From NCBI RefSeq assembly GCF_003751845.1, contig NZ_RJKQ01000001.1, positions 1,240,001-1,304,000 on the forward strand: a DNA stretch of 64,000 nt. Reading direction: 5' to 3'. Below are positions 49,032 through 56,979 of this stretch, one piece after another. A program made the position numbers and the translations under genes. Position 1 is the stretch's first letter. Each line of letters begins with the position of its first letter. This stretch comes from Enterobacter sp. BIGb0383 (GTDB lineage Bacteria > Pseudomonadota > Gammaproteobacteria > Enterobacterales > Enterobacteriaceae). The notes beneath the pieces are model-generated. The model was not told the DNA's origin and did no database searches. It worked only from the letters and a program-made list of their open reading frames with translations.

Positions 49032-49283
49032 GAAAGTACCGGTTTTAACAAGCAAAACCTAAGCGAGTCTGCCAGATTCCTCCCCATCTTTATTGCATTA
49101 GACTTTGGTTTAGCGATGTACAACGCTAAAGAGTGGTGGCCAAAAACACAGGGAAAGGAAAAATAGATCGGGTATCATCATCATTCTGTTAGATGGTTCT
49201 CTGAACGGTACAAATACTACCACTGTGCCCACCTGCAAGAGCTGGCGAAAGATGTCCCTGTGGTATGTGATAAAATAAGGTAA
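49032..49283 (+). pseudogene. Degraded reading frame with in-frame amber stop
   Basis: The same frame stays open on both sides of one TAG (49164-49166). The upstream part contains RFLPIFIALDFGLAMYNAKE and WWPKT; the downstream part contains SVRWFSERYKYYHCAHLQEL and AKDVPVVCDKIR before TAA at 49281. No start codon fits the upstream end. It looks like the 3' remnant of a lost gene. Residues are consistent with, but do not prove, the C-terminus of a recombinase-type protein. I do not recognise it. Confidence 0.35.
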
Positions 49284-49288
49284 ATAGT

Positions 49289-49906
49289 ATGCTTGATTTA
49301 GTATTGGTTTTAGTGGCAATTCTTCTTATCATCATTATCTACCGTCTCACGGGTGATAAATTCCGTAAGATTGTGTTTTATATAATTGGTGTTATTTTCA
49401 TATTGGGCGCTGGTATTGTTGCATATTCCATCTATTCTCAGCATCAAAGCACCTTATATTATGAAGAAAAAGATAATCAATATGGAAAGGATACAATAAC
49501 TTTCCTGAATGAAATGGATACGTTAATCGAGGCAAATCTAACAGTTAATAAGGATGGTGGGCGTATTATCAAGAATGATAAGATTATGGAACTGGCCTCT
49601 AACCTTATTGAAGCAAGGCATTATAGGACCAGTTACGGATCGTCATTCATGGGAAATAATACAGGGCGATTCTCAGACCAGAAGAAGTCTATCCATTTGG
49701 ATACGCCGATTGACGGGGTAAGTGATGTTGTTGTGTATTATGCTGACTTCCTTCCTTATGATTTTGGTGAGACGGCAGTTAAAGCAGGTTGGAGAGGTAA
49801 TAGTGCTTTAATCAGATTTTACACCTTAGACGGTAAATCTATATTTGATGGTAAAACGCAGAAATGGACAAGAGTTTATACTTATGCGGAGGCATTCGGA
49901 GAATGA
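49289..49906 (+). CDS. Island membrane protein, unknown
   Basis: A 205-aa protein with two N-terminal membrane helices (LVLVLVAILLIIIIYRL, about 4-20; IVFYIIGVIFILGAGIVAYSI, about 28-48) and a soluble, probably periplasmic C-terminal domain of 155 residues rich in beta-forming and charged residues. The start is preceded by AATAAGGTAAATAGT, which includes a ribosome-site-like AAGG. Low G+C and codon use differ from the backbone. Its last codons overlap the next gene (ATGA). No family recognised. Confidence 0.7.
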   Translation: MLDLVLVLVAILLIIIIYRLTGDKFRKIVFYIIGVIFILGAGIVAYSIYSQHQSTLYYEEKDNQYGKDTITFLNEMDTLIEANLTVNKDGGRIIKNDKIMELASNLIEARHYRTSYGSSFMGNNTGRFSDQKKSIHLDTPIDGVSDVVVYYADFLPYDFGETAVKAGWRGNSALIRFYTLDGKSIFDGKTQKWTRVYTYAEAFGE

Positions 49907-50106
49907 AACCTTTAGCTATAGGGATTACTATACTGACTTTGTTGCTTACTGGTTGCGTTAGCTCCCATCCAGTAAATAAGGTGCAACCTGTGCGGGAAGA
50001 TTTTTCAAAGTATTCGGCCCTTCAATTGTGTAAAATTAAATTACATTATGAACGTGATGAATTGAGTGTTAATCCATCTTCCCACCCTGAATTTATTTTG
50101 GCTTAG
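49903..50106 (+). CDS. Small island lipoprotein, possibly truncated
   Basis: A 67-aa lipoprotein: signal sequence MKPLAIGITILTLLLTGC with lipobox LLTGC and the acylated Cys18, followed by a short charged domain (SALQLCKIKLHYERDEL). The start at 49903 overlaps the upstream stop and has GGAG upstream. The frame ends at TAG 50104-50106 but would continue for nine more sense codons to TAA at 50134, so a point mutation may have shortened it. Partner of the membrane protein encoded just upstream, by position. Confidence 0.65.
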   Translation: MKPLAIGITILTLLLTGCVSSHPVNKVQPVREDFSKYSALQLCKIKLHYERDELSVNPSSHPEFILA

Positions 50107-50171
50107 TTGCAATGTTCCAGCCAAATGATACGATAACTTATATAAAAGCGGTCTGTTTTGGAGGTTGGAAA

Positions 50172-50588
50172 ATGATTCATGATAGCTCGAAAGAGGAATT
50201 TTTTACTCTTGAGAATTTAAAGGAACTCCAAGATTATTTAGAAGCAGGTTCTAGCGCTGATTTCTCAGGTAATGTTAAAAAGGCAATGAGAATTGATAGT
50301 CAAAGACGTGAAATGGTTCACACTTGCCGCCGGGGTTGCATTGACAGAGGGTTAATAGAACTAACAGCGGAAGAGTTAGCGTCTATTGAATGGCGGAAAG
50401 AAAAAGAGAAACTTGAATTAAAACTTGATTTAGCATTTCCAAATGCACAAAGTAAAGAGGTAGTTGATTTCGAAGGCAAGCGTTATCAAAGATGCTTTAC
50501 CCCCTTGCGTATGAGTAATTCCCGAAAGAATGTCATAGAATGGCTGAAATCTTGGAAAGAAATCCCTAGTAAACTTAAAACAAAGTAA
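50172..50588 (+). CDS. Island cytoplasmic protein, unknown
   Basis: A 138-aa protein with no signal peptide, rich in Lys and Glu, with a CRRGC pair near residue 58 and a third Cys in RYQRCFTPLR. The ATG at 50172 has an excellent GGAGG site 7 nt upstream. An in-frame ATG at 50112 would add 20 residues but lacks a ribosome site. It ends 6 bp before an intrinsic terminator. No family recognised. Confidence 0.65.
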   Translation: MIHDSSKEEFFTLENLKELQDYLEAGSSADFSGNVKKAMRIDSQRREMVHTCRRGCIDRGLIELTAEELASIEWRKEKEKLELKLDLAFPNAQSKEVVDFEGKRYQRCFTPLRMSNSRKNVIEWLKSWKEIPSKLKTK

Positions 50589-50593
50589 CTAAC

Positions 50594-50621
50594 AAAGCCC
50601 CCTGAATTTACGGGGCTTTTT
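50594..50621 (+). terminator. Intrinsic terminator of the island gene set
   Basis: AAAGCCCC pairs with GGGGCTTT and is followed by TT, directly after the last good gene. It marks the end of a three-gene unit starting at 49289. Confidence 0.85.
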
Positions 50622-50626
50622 CATTG

Positions 50627-50866
50627 GTGAAGAAAATAATAGTTCCAGATGATTATATTATTGCATCCACAAATCTATTACCTGATTATGATGGCCATGA
50701 AAGTCTTTTGATTGTTGAACGGAGTGAACTTAGAAAAAAACTCGCTGTGCTTGCCAATAAAAGATTAAAACCACTTGCCGAACCTGTTACCGAAAATAAC
50801 ACGTACTCTAATGAAAAGTTGATTATTTCCCTACTTACCTTCCTTTTTGTGGTTAAAAGATCATAA
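50627..50866 (+). CDS. Possible small island protein or gene fragment
   Basis: A frame of about 79 codons from GTG (a TTG lies one codon earlier), directly after the terminator and without a ribosome site. The product, beginning VKKIIVPDDYIIASTNLLPD, is charged with a hydrophobic tail. It may be the 5' remnant of a gene cut by the right boundary of the island. Not recognised. Confidence 0.3.
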   Translation: MKKIIVPDDYIIASTNLLPDYDGHESLLIVERSELRKKLAVLANKRLKPLAEPVTENNTYSNEKLIISLLTFLFVVKRS

Positions 50867-50896
50867 CCTCTTGCTTCCCCATTACTAATACAAAAA

Positions 50897-50974
50897 TACG
50901 CTGGCATTATCCAGATCAGGTATTACGGGTATTTCTCAGCCTTCACGAAGAAGGGCACCCCGAGTCATTTACAA
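50897..50974 (-). repeat. 78-bp direct repeat, ybt-proximal copy: truncated TPP aptamer
   Basis: Identical to 48750-48827. Read leftward it begins as a normal THI-box but stops after GCGTA and runs into island sequence, so the 3' strand of P1 (GGGAAGTC) is missing. It is therefore unlikely to fold as a working riboswitch. It starts 9 bp after the ybtX stop. Confidence 0.9.
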
Positions 50975-50982
50975 CTAGCTGA

Positions 50983-52278
50983 TTAGCATAAGGAGGCAGT
51001 CCGGTCTTTGCAAGCCCTCCCTTTGTGGATTGAATGCGCAATGCGTAGCCCCACCAGCGCCATCACCGTTAATCCCGCCGCGCAGAAGAAGCTGCCGCTG
51101 TAGCCAGAATACTGGGCAAGCACGCCGCCGACGGTGCCGCCAAGAATGGCAATACCGGCATCGGCGCACTGGAACAGCGTAAAATCAACGCCCGCCTGCA
51201 GCGGGGAAGATAGCCCCATCAGCACCGCATAGACGCAGACCATAGAGCAGGCGGTCACAATAAACTGGGCGACGGTTAACCCCATCAGGACCGGCAGCGC
51301 ACTTCCCGCCGGAAGGAGCCACAGGCACAGGGCGATGGTAAGCAAGATGATAGCCTGCAGTACAAAAGCACAGTACAGCGCCCGCCACTGGCCCAGAGAG
51401 TGGATCAGCAGCCCGCCGCCCAGGGTGCCGACCAGCCCGGCGGCAATACTTCCTCCGCCCAACAGCCAGCCCAGCGAAGCCATATCCAGACCGTGATCGA
51501 GCAGAACCGGCGCAGAGAGCGGCATCACCACCCGAACGCCCGCATTCAGCCCCACGATCAGCAGCAAACCAAACCAGGTCGAGCGCCGGGAAAGCGCATT
51601 ACCCAGAGAGGGACGATGGGCGACAGGCTGACTTCTGGCGGGTTCGGCGGTGCGCCACATCGGCAGGCTGAAGACCACAATCATCACCGCCAGTCCCGCA
51701 GCGGCGAAAGGCCAGCCGTAACGGGCGGCCAGCAGTAAAAAGGCCCCGCCACCGAGCATCATCCCCAGATAGCTGCCGCCCACCTGCGCCACGTTGCCCC
51801 AGCCGTAGCCGCCGTCGCTCAGTTGATCAACGCAGAAGCCATCGCAGGCAATATCCAGAGTGGCCGCAACCAGTCCGGCCGCCATCAATAAACCGAAGAG
51901 CCAGAACAGTTCATCGGACTGGAACGGATGCGCCCGGTTGAGGTAGCCCGTCAGCGCCGCCAGCAGGAGCAGCCCGGCCAGCGCCATCTGGCCGCCGAGG
52001 ATCAGCGGTCGGGAGCGTCGTTTTTGCGATCCGGCAGGTAACCGCCAGCGCTCAATGGTGGGCGCCCAGAGAATCTTCAGCGCCCAGGGCAGCATAAACA
52101 GCGTTGTCGCGCCGATCAGCGCCAGAGAACCGCCCGCTGCCCGCACCAGAGCAGGCACAGACTGCATAGCGAGGGTGGAGATCATCGTCTGGGTAATATA
52201 AATCCCGGTAACCGCAAAGAGAACGCGCCCCAGGGTTATTCGTACCGGTACCGACGCGAAAAGGTGTTGATCGTTCAT
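50983..52278 (-). CDS. ybtX: YbtX-like MFS transporter
   Basis: A 431-aa major-facilitator protein with about 12 helices, closest in context and length to YbtX of the yersiniabactin locus (426 aa). YbtX is linked to siderophore-metal handling, notably zinc, though its exact substrate is unsettled. Landmarks: VFAVTGIYITQTMISTLAMQ is the first helix (the residue before VF may differ), LDIACDGFCVDQLS lies centrally. I chose the ATG at 52278 (MNDQHLFASV), which overlaps the ybtQ stop by 4 bp; an upstream start adds 18 residues. Confidence 0.82.
   Translation of the reverse strand: MNDQHLFASVPVRITLGRVLFAVTGIYITQTMISTLAMQSVPALVRAAGGSLALIGATTLFMLPWALKILWAPTIERWRLPAGSQKRRSRPLILGGQMALAGLLLLAALTGYLNRAHPFQSDELFWLFGLLMAAGLVAATLDIACDGFCVDQLSDGGYGWGNVAQVGGSYLGMMLGGGAFLLLAARYGWPFAAAGLAVMIVVFSLPMWRTAEPARSQPVAHRPSLGNALSRRSTWFGLLLIVGLNAGVRVVMPLSAPVLLDHGLDMASLGWLLGGGSIAAGLVGTLGGGLLIHSLGQWRALYCAFVLQAIILLTIALCLWLLPAGSALPVLMGLTVAQFIVTACSMVCVYAVLMGLSSPLQAGVDFTLFQCADAGIAILGGTVGGVLAQYSGYSGSFFCAAGLTVMALVGLRIAHSIHKGRACKDRTASLC
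50985..51013 (-). promoter_or_regulatory. Probable ancestral thiM promoter, now beyond the island
   Basis: On the leftward strand TTGCAA (51008-51013), a 17-bp spacer and TATGCT (50985-50990) lie just upstream of the truncated riboswitch copy, inside the last codons of ybtX. Before integration this would have been about 20 bp upstream of the thiM aptamer. It now fires into the island, antisense to its genes. Hexamers match four of six positions each. Confidence 0.5.
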
Positions 52279-54050
52279 GGTTCTCGCTTTGCCTCTGTCT
52301 GCCCTATTCTGGCCTGCTGCTGTGCTTGCCACAGCGCACGCCAGCGCCCGTTTTTTGCCTGGAGCTGAGCATAGGTCCCCTGCTCCACCACTTTTCCCGC
52401 CTCCATAACCAGAATGCGATCGGCCCCGACAATAGTGGAGAGCCGGTGGGCAATGACGATCACCACCCGATCCCTCATCAGATTGTCGATGGCGCGCTGC
52501 ACAGCCCGCTCGCTGCCGCTGTCCAGCGACGCGGTCGGTTCATCAAGGATCACAATCGGCGCATTTTTCAGCAGCGCACGGGCAATCGAAACGCGCTGAC
52601 GTTCGCCGCCGGAGAGCATCGCGCCCATTTCGCCCATCGGCGTTTGCCAGCCATCGGGCAGGCGCTGAATAAACTCCAGGCACTGGGCGTCAGCTGCGGC
52701 GGTTTCGATCTCCTGCTGCGTGGCCTGGGGCCTGGCAATACGGATATTTTCGAGCAGAGTATCGTCGAAGAGATAAACATCCTGAAAGACCACCGCGATC
52801 AGGCGGTTAAGACCTTCGGTACTCATCTGCCGGATATCCACCCCGCCAATCAGAATGGTCCCCTCCTGAGGATCGGCATGGCGCATCAGCAGCCGTGTCA
52901 GCGTACTTTTCCCCGATCCCGATGAACCGACCAGCGCGGTCATACCGCGTGACGGCAGCCGGAACGACACCGCGCTTAACGCATTATCCGGGTTCTGCTG
53001 ATAGTGAAAACTGACGCCGTTAAACGTAATATCGACGTCGTCAGGATGCTTCTCCTGCGCCGGTTCCGGCAACGACGGGATACGTAACAGCGCGTCAATA
53101 CGCTCCAGCGCGGCACCCATCAGCGCCAGTACGGCGGTATAGCTGACAAACGTGGCCAGCGGCTCGGCAAAACGCGTCATCAGAATCATCGCGGCCGCCA
53201 GCAGGGCCGGATCCAGCGTTCCCTTCACCACCCAGACTGTGCCCGCGATAAACACCAGCTGGATACCCAGCTCGACAATACTGGCAATCGCCAGGTTGCC
53301 GGTCGCGTTACGTCGATGGGTCCGGGTCTGGTGCTCCGCCAGTGCATCAATTTGCGCGTGCAGCGTCCGGGATGTTCCGGTATCCACGCCGCAGGATCGC
53401 AGCACCGCCAGGCCCTGAACAAACTCCACCGCCTGGCCCGACAGGCGCTGATGAGCCTCGCCAAGGGAGGCCATATTCCGCTGCATCATCGGCCGCCGCC
53501 AGTACCACAGGCCAAAGAGCAGCGGGAAGAGCAGCAGCATCACCAGCCCCAGCCGCACGTCAATCAGCAGGAGGGTGGTCAGCACCGTGACCAGCGGCGT
53601 GACCAGCGCCAGAAACAGGATATTGGTTATCGCAATCAGATAGCTAAAGCTTTCATCCACCCGCCCCAGCAGTAGCGCATTCAGCTCTCCGGCACCGGTA
53701 CGCGCCAGCTGTTCCAGCGGAATGCGCCGAAGCTGCTGGCCCAGCCGCATCCGCAGGGACCAGGTGGCCATCGTCAGCTGTCCGTTATATTCAAATCCCT
53801 GGCCGCACCAGCGAAGGCACAGGGTAACGAGGCTCAGTACGCTGAACGTCGCCAGCCAGGTTAAGACATTGCCGCCGTGGAGCATCGCCTGCAACAGCGG
53901 GTAGAGGCAGCTCAGGGCCAGCCCCTGCACGACCGCCGCCGTCAACAGACAGAAAAGGCTGCGCCTGAGGGCCGGGGCCTGCTCCCCGACGCTGGCCATC
54001 AGTCGCTGCCAGCCTGTGCGAGCGCGTAAGAAGGCGTTTATGCGGCTCAT
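52275..54050 (-). CDS. ybtQ: YbtQ-like ABC transporter (permease-ATPase fusion)
   Basis: A 591-aa half-transporter: six membrane helices (about 1-310) then an ATPase domain. Walker A is ALVGSSGSGKSTLTRLL, the signature MLSGGERQRVSIARALL, Walker B IVILDEPTASLD and the H-loop IAHRLSTI. YbtP and YbtQ have an exporter-like fold but import Fe-siderophore across the inner membrane. YbtQ is about 600 aa. ATGA overlaps with ybtP and ybtX couple the three genes. Confidence 0.87.
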   Translation of the reverse strand: MSRINAFLRARTGWQRLMASVGEQAPALRRSLFCLLTAAVVQGLALSCLYPLLQAMLHGGNVLTWLATFSVLSLVTLCLRWCGQGFEYNGQLTMATWSLRMRLGQQLRRIPLEQLARTGAGELNALLLGRVDESFSYLIAITNILFLALVTPLVTVLTTLLLIDVRLGLVMLLLFPLLFGLWYWRRPMMQRNMASLGEAHQRLSGQAVEFVQGLAVLRSCGVDTGTSRTLHAQIDALAEHQTRTHRRNATGNLAIASIVELGIQLVFIAGTVWVVKGTLDPALLAAAMILMTRFAEPLATFVSYTAVLALMGAALERIDALLRIPSLPEPAQEKHPDDVDITFNGVSFHYQQNPDNALSAVSFRLPSRGMTALVGSSGSGKSTLTRLLMRHADPQEGTILIGGVDIRQMSTEGLNRLIAVVFQDVYLFDDTLLENIRIARPQATQQEIETAAADAQCLEFIQRLPDGWQTPMGEMGAMLSGGERQRVSIARALLKNAPIVILDEPTASLDSGSERAVQRAIDNLMRDRVVIVIAHRLSTIVGADRILVMEAGKVVEQGTYAQLQAKNGRWRALWQAQQQARIGQTEAKREP

Positions 54051-55834
54051 GGTTGCGCCTCGTCAGCGGTGAAGGGCCACGCCTGCGTCTGCTTATACTC
54101 CTGCCAGAGACGGGCATAACACCCCGTCCGGGCAAGCAGTTCCGCATGCTGCCCGCTCTCCACCAGCCTTCCCTGCTCAAACACCAGGATCTGGTCGGCA
54201 TCGCGTGCCAGCGACAGCCGGTGAACCACCATAATCACCGTTCTTCCCTGCTTAAGCACCGACAGGGCCTGGATAAGCGATGCCTCCGTTTCAGGGTCGG
54301 CATAGGCGGTCGCCTCGTCGAGGACCAGAATGGGCCGCGCCTGTAACAGCGCCCGGGCGATGGCAATACGCTGGCGCTGGCCGCCGGACAGGGATGTGCC
54401 CCGCTCGCCGACCGGTGTGTCATATCCCAGAGGAAGTTCGCCAATAAAGTCGTGCGCCTGCGCGGCCTTTGCCGCAGCAATGACCGCAGCGCGATCGGCT
54501 CCCGGCTGTCCCAGGCGGATATTTTCCAGCACCGAATCATTAAAGAGAAAGTTCTCCTGAAAGACAAAAGCGACCTGCTGCATCAACGTCTCGCTGCGCA
54601 TCTCCCGCACGTCAACGCCGCCAATCAGAATGCGGCCGCCGCTCACGTCATGAAAACGCGGGATCAGCCGGGCAATCGTCGTTTTGCCTGCCCCTGATGG
54701 CCCGACAAGCGCCACCGTCGAACCGGCGGCAAGGGTAAAACTGATATCCCGAAGCGCGGGATGTTCGGCACGTCCACCATAGTTAAAGCAGACCTGCTCA
54801 AAGGTCACCGACGCATCCGCCGGTACGCGCCCCTCATGCGGCACGGGCTGTGCAGGCAGTTGCAGAACCGTGTCGATACGCTGCAGGCTCATTCGGGTCT
54901 GATTCACCAGTTGGCTGAGCATCATCATCGGCATCACCGCTTCCGCCATGCCGCCCGCCAGCAGAAGAGCCGCCGTCAGATGGGCAAAATCGAGCCCTTC
55001 GCCACGCATCAGGAACCACGCCGTTCCCAGCATCACCATCAGCGTGGGCAGCGCGTTGAGCACCGCAAAAGAGAAGCGCGCCGGGAACCCGGCCAGCCGA
55101 TACCACTCGGTCAGGACCTCGCGCCAGGCGAGCAGCGCCCGCTGGTAGCGCCCGAAGGAGGTTGAGCCGCTATCGAAATTACGCACGACCGGCATGGCCT
55201 GCACAAACTCAACCACCGCCGCGCTGACCTGCTCCCGCGTCTGGTTATAGCGCTGGTGCATCTCTGTGGCGTTGCGTCGGGCCAGCATCAGCACGACGGT
55301 CCCGACCATCAGGACCAGCGCGGCGGAGAGGGCAAGTCGCCACTCGATATATAGCATCAGGACAAGCGTCAGCAGCGGGATCGCCAGCGCTCTGGCACAC
55401 AGCGGAGTGCTGTCGGCGACAAAAATATGGAGGGATTTAACGTCATCCTGAATAATCTTCGCCAGCGCGCCCGAGCCCAGTTGCTGAACGTCGCCCAGCG
55501 CAGCCCGGGTTAAGGTATCCACCAGGGCGTGGCGCAGAATTTTCTCCAGCCTGAACGCTGCATAGTGGGACTGATTAAAGGAGATCAGGCGCAGGAGATA
55601 CCCGCAGGTCGCCGCCGCTATCGTTCCCACCAGTGGCCACAGCGGCCAGGTTCCGGGGGAAGCGAGCAGGCCATCGAGACTTAATGCCAGGCAGAGCAGC
55701 GCCGCCATCCCCGAAAAGCCAGCCAGTACCGAGAGCGTCATCGCCCCGGCGATCTGTAAACGCACGGGACCCGTGACCTGCCACAGACCGGAGGCGGCGA
55801 TCCCCGCCAGTGCCGGATTAGTATTGTGCGCCAT
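54047..55834 (-). CDS. ybtP: YbtP-like ABC transporter (permease-ATPase fusion)
   Basis: A 595-aa half-transporter forming a heterodimer with the YbtQ homologue. Six membrane helices precede an ATPase with Walker A LVGPSGAGKTTIARLIP, signature SLSGGQRQRIAIARALL, Walker B ILVLDEATAYADPETE and H-loop VVHRLS. It is first in the leftward ybtPQX operon, divergent from ybtA, behind a Fur box and an AraC-type operator. The sequence and the FyuA/YbtA neighbours make import of a yersiniabactin-like ferric siderophore the most likely role. Confidence 0.87.
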   Translation of the reverse strand: MAHNTNPALAGIAASGLWQVTGPVRLQIAGAMTLSVLAGFSGMAALLCLALSLDGLLASPGTWPLWPLVGTIAAATCGYLLRLISFNQSHYAAFRLEKILRHALVDTLTRAALGDVQQLGSGALAKIIQDDVKSLHIFVADSTPLCARALAIPLLTLVLMLYIEWRLALSAALVLMVGTVVLMLARRNATEMHQRYNQTREQVSAAVVEFVQAMPVVRNFDSGSTSFGRYQRALLAWREVLTEWYRLAGFPARFSFAVLNALPTLMVMLGTAWFLMRGEGLDFAHLTAALLLAGGMAEAVMPMMMLSQLVNQTRMSLQRIDTVLQLPAQPVPHEGRVPADASVTFEQVCFNYGGRAEHPALRDISFTLAAGSTVALVGPSGAGKTTIARLIPRFHDVSGGRILIGGVDVREMRSETLMQQVAFVFQENFLFNDSVLENIRLGQPGADRAAVIAAAKAAQAHDFIGELPLGYDTPVGERGTSLSGGQRQRIAIARALLQARPILVLDEATAYADPETEASLIQALSVLKQGRTVIMVVHRLSLARDADQILVFEQGRLVESGQHAELLARTGCYARLWQEYKQTQAWPFTADEAQP

Positions 55835-55907
55835 GCTCCTCAGCCTGCCCCATCTTTCTCTCTGCGCCGACCAGCAAAAAAGAGTCTCGACGCTACTGTT
55901 TAAAGAT

Positions 55908-55926
55908 GTTAATAATAATTACTCTC
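55908..55926. promoter_or_regulatory. Fur box upstream of ybtP
   Basis: GTTAATAATAATTACTCTC matches 14 of 19 positions of GATAATGATAATCATTATC. It lies 73 bp before the ybtP start and overlaps the likely -10 region (TATTAT on the leftward strand), as expected for iron repression. Confidence 0.75.
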
Positions 55927-55936
55927 ATTTCCATAT

Positions 55937-55970
55937 CTACCCGATTCGGTTCGTTTTCCACCCCGTACGG
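55937..55970. promoter_or_regulatory. Candidate YbtA operator A (ybtP/ybtA)
   Basis: Two direct half-sites, CTACCCGATTCGG and CCACCCCGTACGG, begin 21 bp apart. The same pair with the same 21-bp spacing occurs upstream of fyuA in opposite orientation. It sits 10 bp from the Fur box on the ybtP-distal side. AraC-family activators bind such direct repeats spaced by two helical turns. Confidence 0.7.
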
Positions 55971-56016
55971 AACAACCGCCCAGCGCTGAATGGAACCCTT
56001 TTCTGGAAATAGCATC

Positions 56017-56964
56017 ATGAGCGACTCGCCCATCACCCCCGCCCTGACGACAACGGTATCCGTCCGTAACCTGATGGACGACCTCGGCGTGCCGCAGCTC
56101 ACCACCACCGCCGAATGCAGCCTGCTGCGTTACCCCTTACAGGAGGGGATCGACCTTATTCTCTGGCGCGGTGATTTTTCGCGCCGGGTGGCGCTGCAGC
56201 TGCATGATGATATGGGGCATATCAACTTTTCCTGCACGCTGCAGGGAAAATCGAGCCTGCAAATGGCCAATGCGCCGGAGTTAATGCTTCAGCAGGGTCA
56301 GAACTGTATTACCCACACCCCGGACTGTCGCGCCGTGTCGTCCTATCAGGGAAAATATGAGAGCCTGACCGTCTCATTTCAGCCCGAGGCACTCAGGCGC
56401 TGGGTGCCTGAAATGGCCCCCGATCTCCAGCAGAAGATGGGCGGTCAGCGCTGCATTCTTCAGCGTCCCTGTAGCGCAGAAATGCACTCCACGGCGCGGA
56501 TACTGGGCGAGGCGCTGACGCGTAGCTGTACAGACGGCACGGCACCGTCATCCCTGTGGTTACAGGGGCAGAGTATGGTGTTTCTCAGTCTGGTCCTGGA
56601 GGCGCATCAGGAGCGCATTCTGCCTGCGGCCCAGCTCAGCCAGGCCGACCGTCAGAAACTGTTGCGGGCGAAAGATCTCCTGCTCAGTGATTTAACCCAG
56701 GCCCCGACCTTCGCCGCTCTGTCGCGGGAAACCGGCCTGAGCGTGTTAAAAATCAAGCGCGGTTTTCGTCTGTTATTCAATCACAGCGTCTACGGTTTGT
56801 TTCAGGCTGAACGCATGCATGAGGCCCGACGCCGCCTGATGGCGGGCAGCATGCCGGTTATGCGGGTGGCGATAGATCTGGGCTATACCAACGCCAGCCA
56901 CTTTACCGCCGCCTTTTATAAGCAGTTCGGGGTCAATCCCTCCTCCTTTAAGCGCCGCTTTTAG
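56017..56964 (+). CDS. ybtA: YbtA-like AraC-family regulator
   Basis: A 315-aa AraC-type activator. The C-terminal pair of helix-turn-helix motifs is clear: FAALSRETGLSVLKIKRGFR and the second ending VAIDLGYTNASHFTAAFYKQ then FGVNPSSFKRRF. The N-terminal half presumably binds the siderophore, as YbtA responds to ferric yersiniabactin. I chose the ATG at 56017 (MSDSPITPAL), which has GGAAAT upstream; an in-frame ATG at 55990 lacks a ribosome site. YbtA of Yersinia is 319 aa. It lies between two matching candidate operators. Confidence 0.85.
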   Translation: MSDSPITPALTTTVSVRNLMDDLGVPQLTTTAECSLLRYPLQEGIDLILWRGDFSRRVALQLHDDMGHINFSCTLQGKSSLQMANAPELMLQQGQNCITHTPDCRAVSSYQGKYESLTVSFQPEALRRWVPEMAPDLQQKMGGQRCILQRPCSAEMHSTARILGEALTRSCTDGTAPSSLWLQGQSMVFLSLVLEAHQERILPAAQLSQADRQKLLRAKDLLLSDLTQAPTFAALSRETGLSVLKIKRGFRLLFNHSVYGLFQAERMHEARRRLMAGSMPVMRVAIDLGYTNASHFTAAFYKQFGVNPSSFKRRF

Positions 56965-56979
56965 CCGCCTCCTGCCAGG

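Larger units (their letters stand above)
48750..50974. mobile_element. 2.1-kb island integrated in the thiM TPP riboswitch
   Basis: AT-rich unit of unusual codon use between two identical 78-bp riboswitch copies, lying between thiM and the ybt-like locus. Precise recombination between the repeats would excise a 2147-bp circle and restore one intact riboswitch. It holds a degraded reading frame, three plausible small genes on the plus strand and a weak fourth. No integrase, excisionase, replication or mobilisation gene is recognisable, so it is either a remnant or a small satellite that depended on a helper recombinase. Element status is inferred from structure. Confidence 0.75.

Noticed and set aside
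50112-50171. Upstream start for the 138-aa island protein
   Set aside because: The ATG at 50112 lacks a ribosome site, while the ATG at 50172 has GGAGG at good spacing.
50897-50974. A second working TPP riboswitch controlling an island or ybt gene
   Set aside because: The aptamer copy lacks the 3' side of P1 and points away from ybtX and antisense to the island genes.
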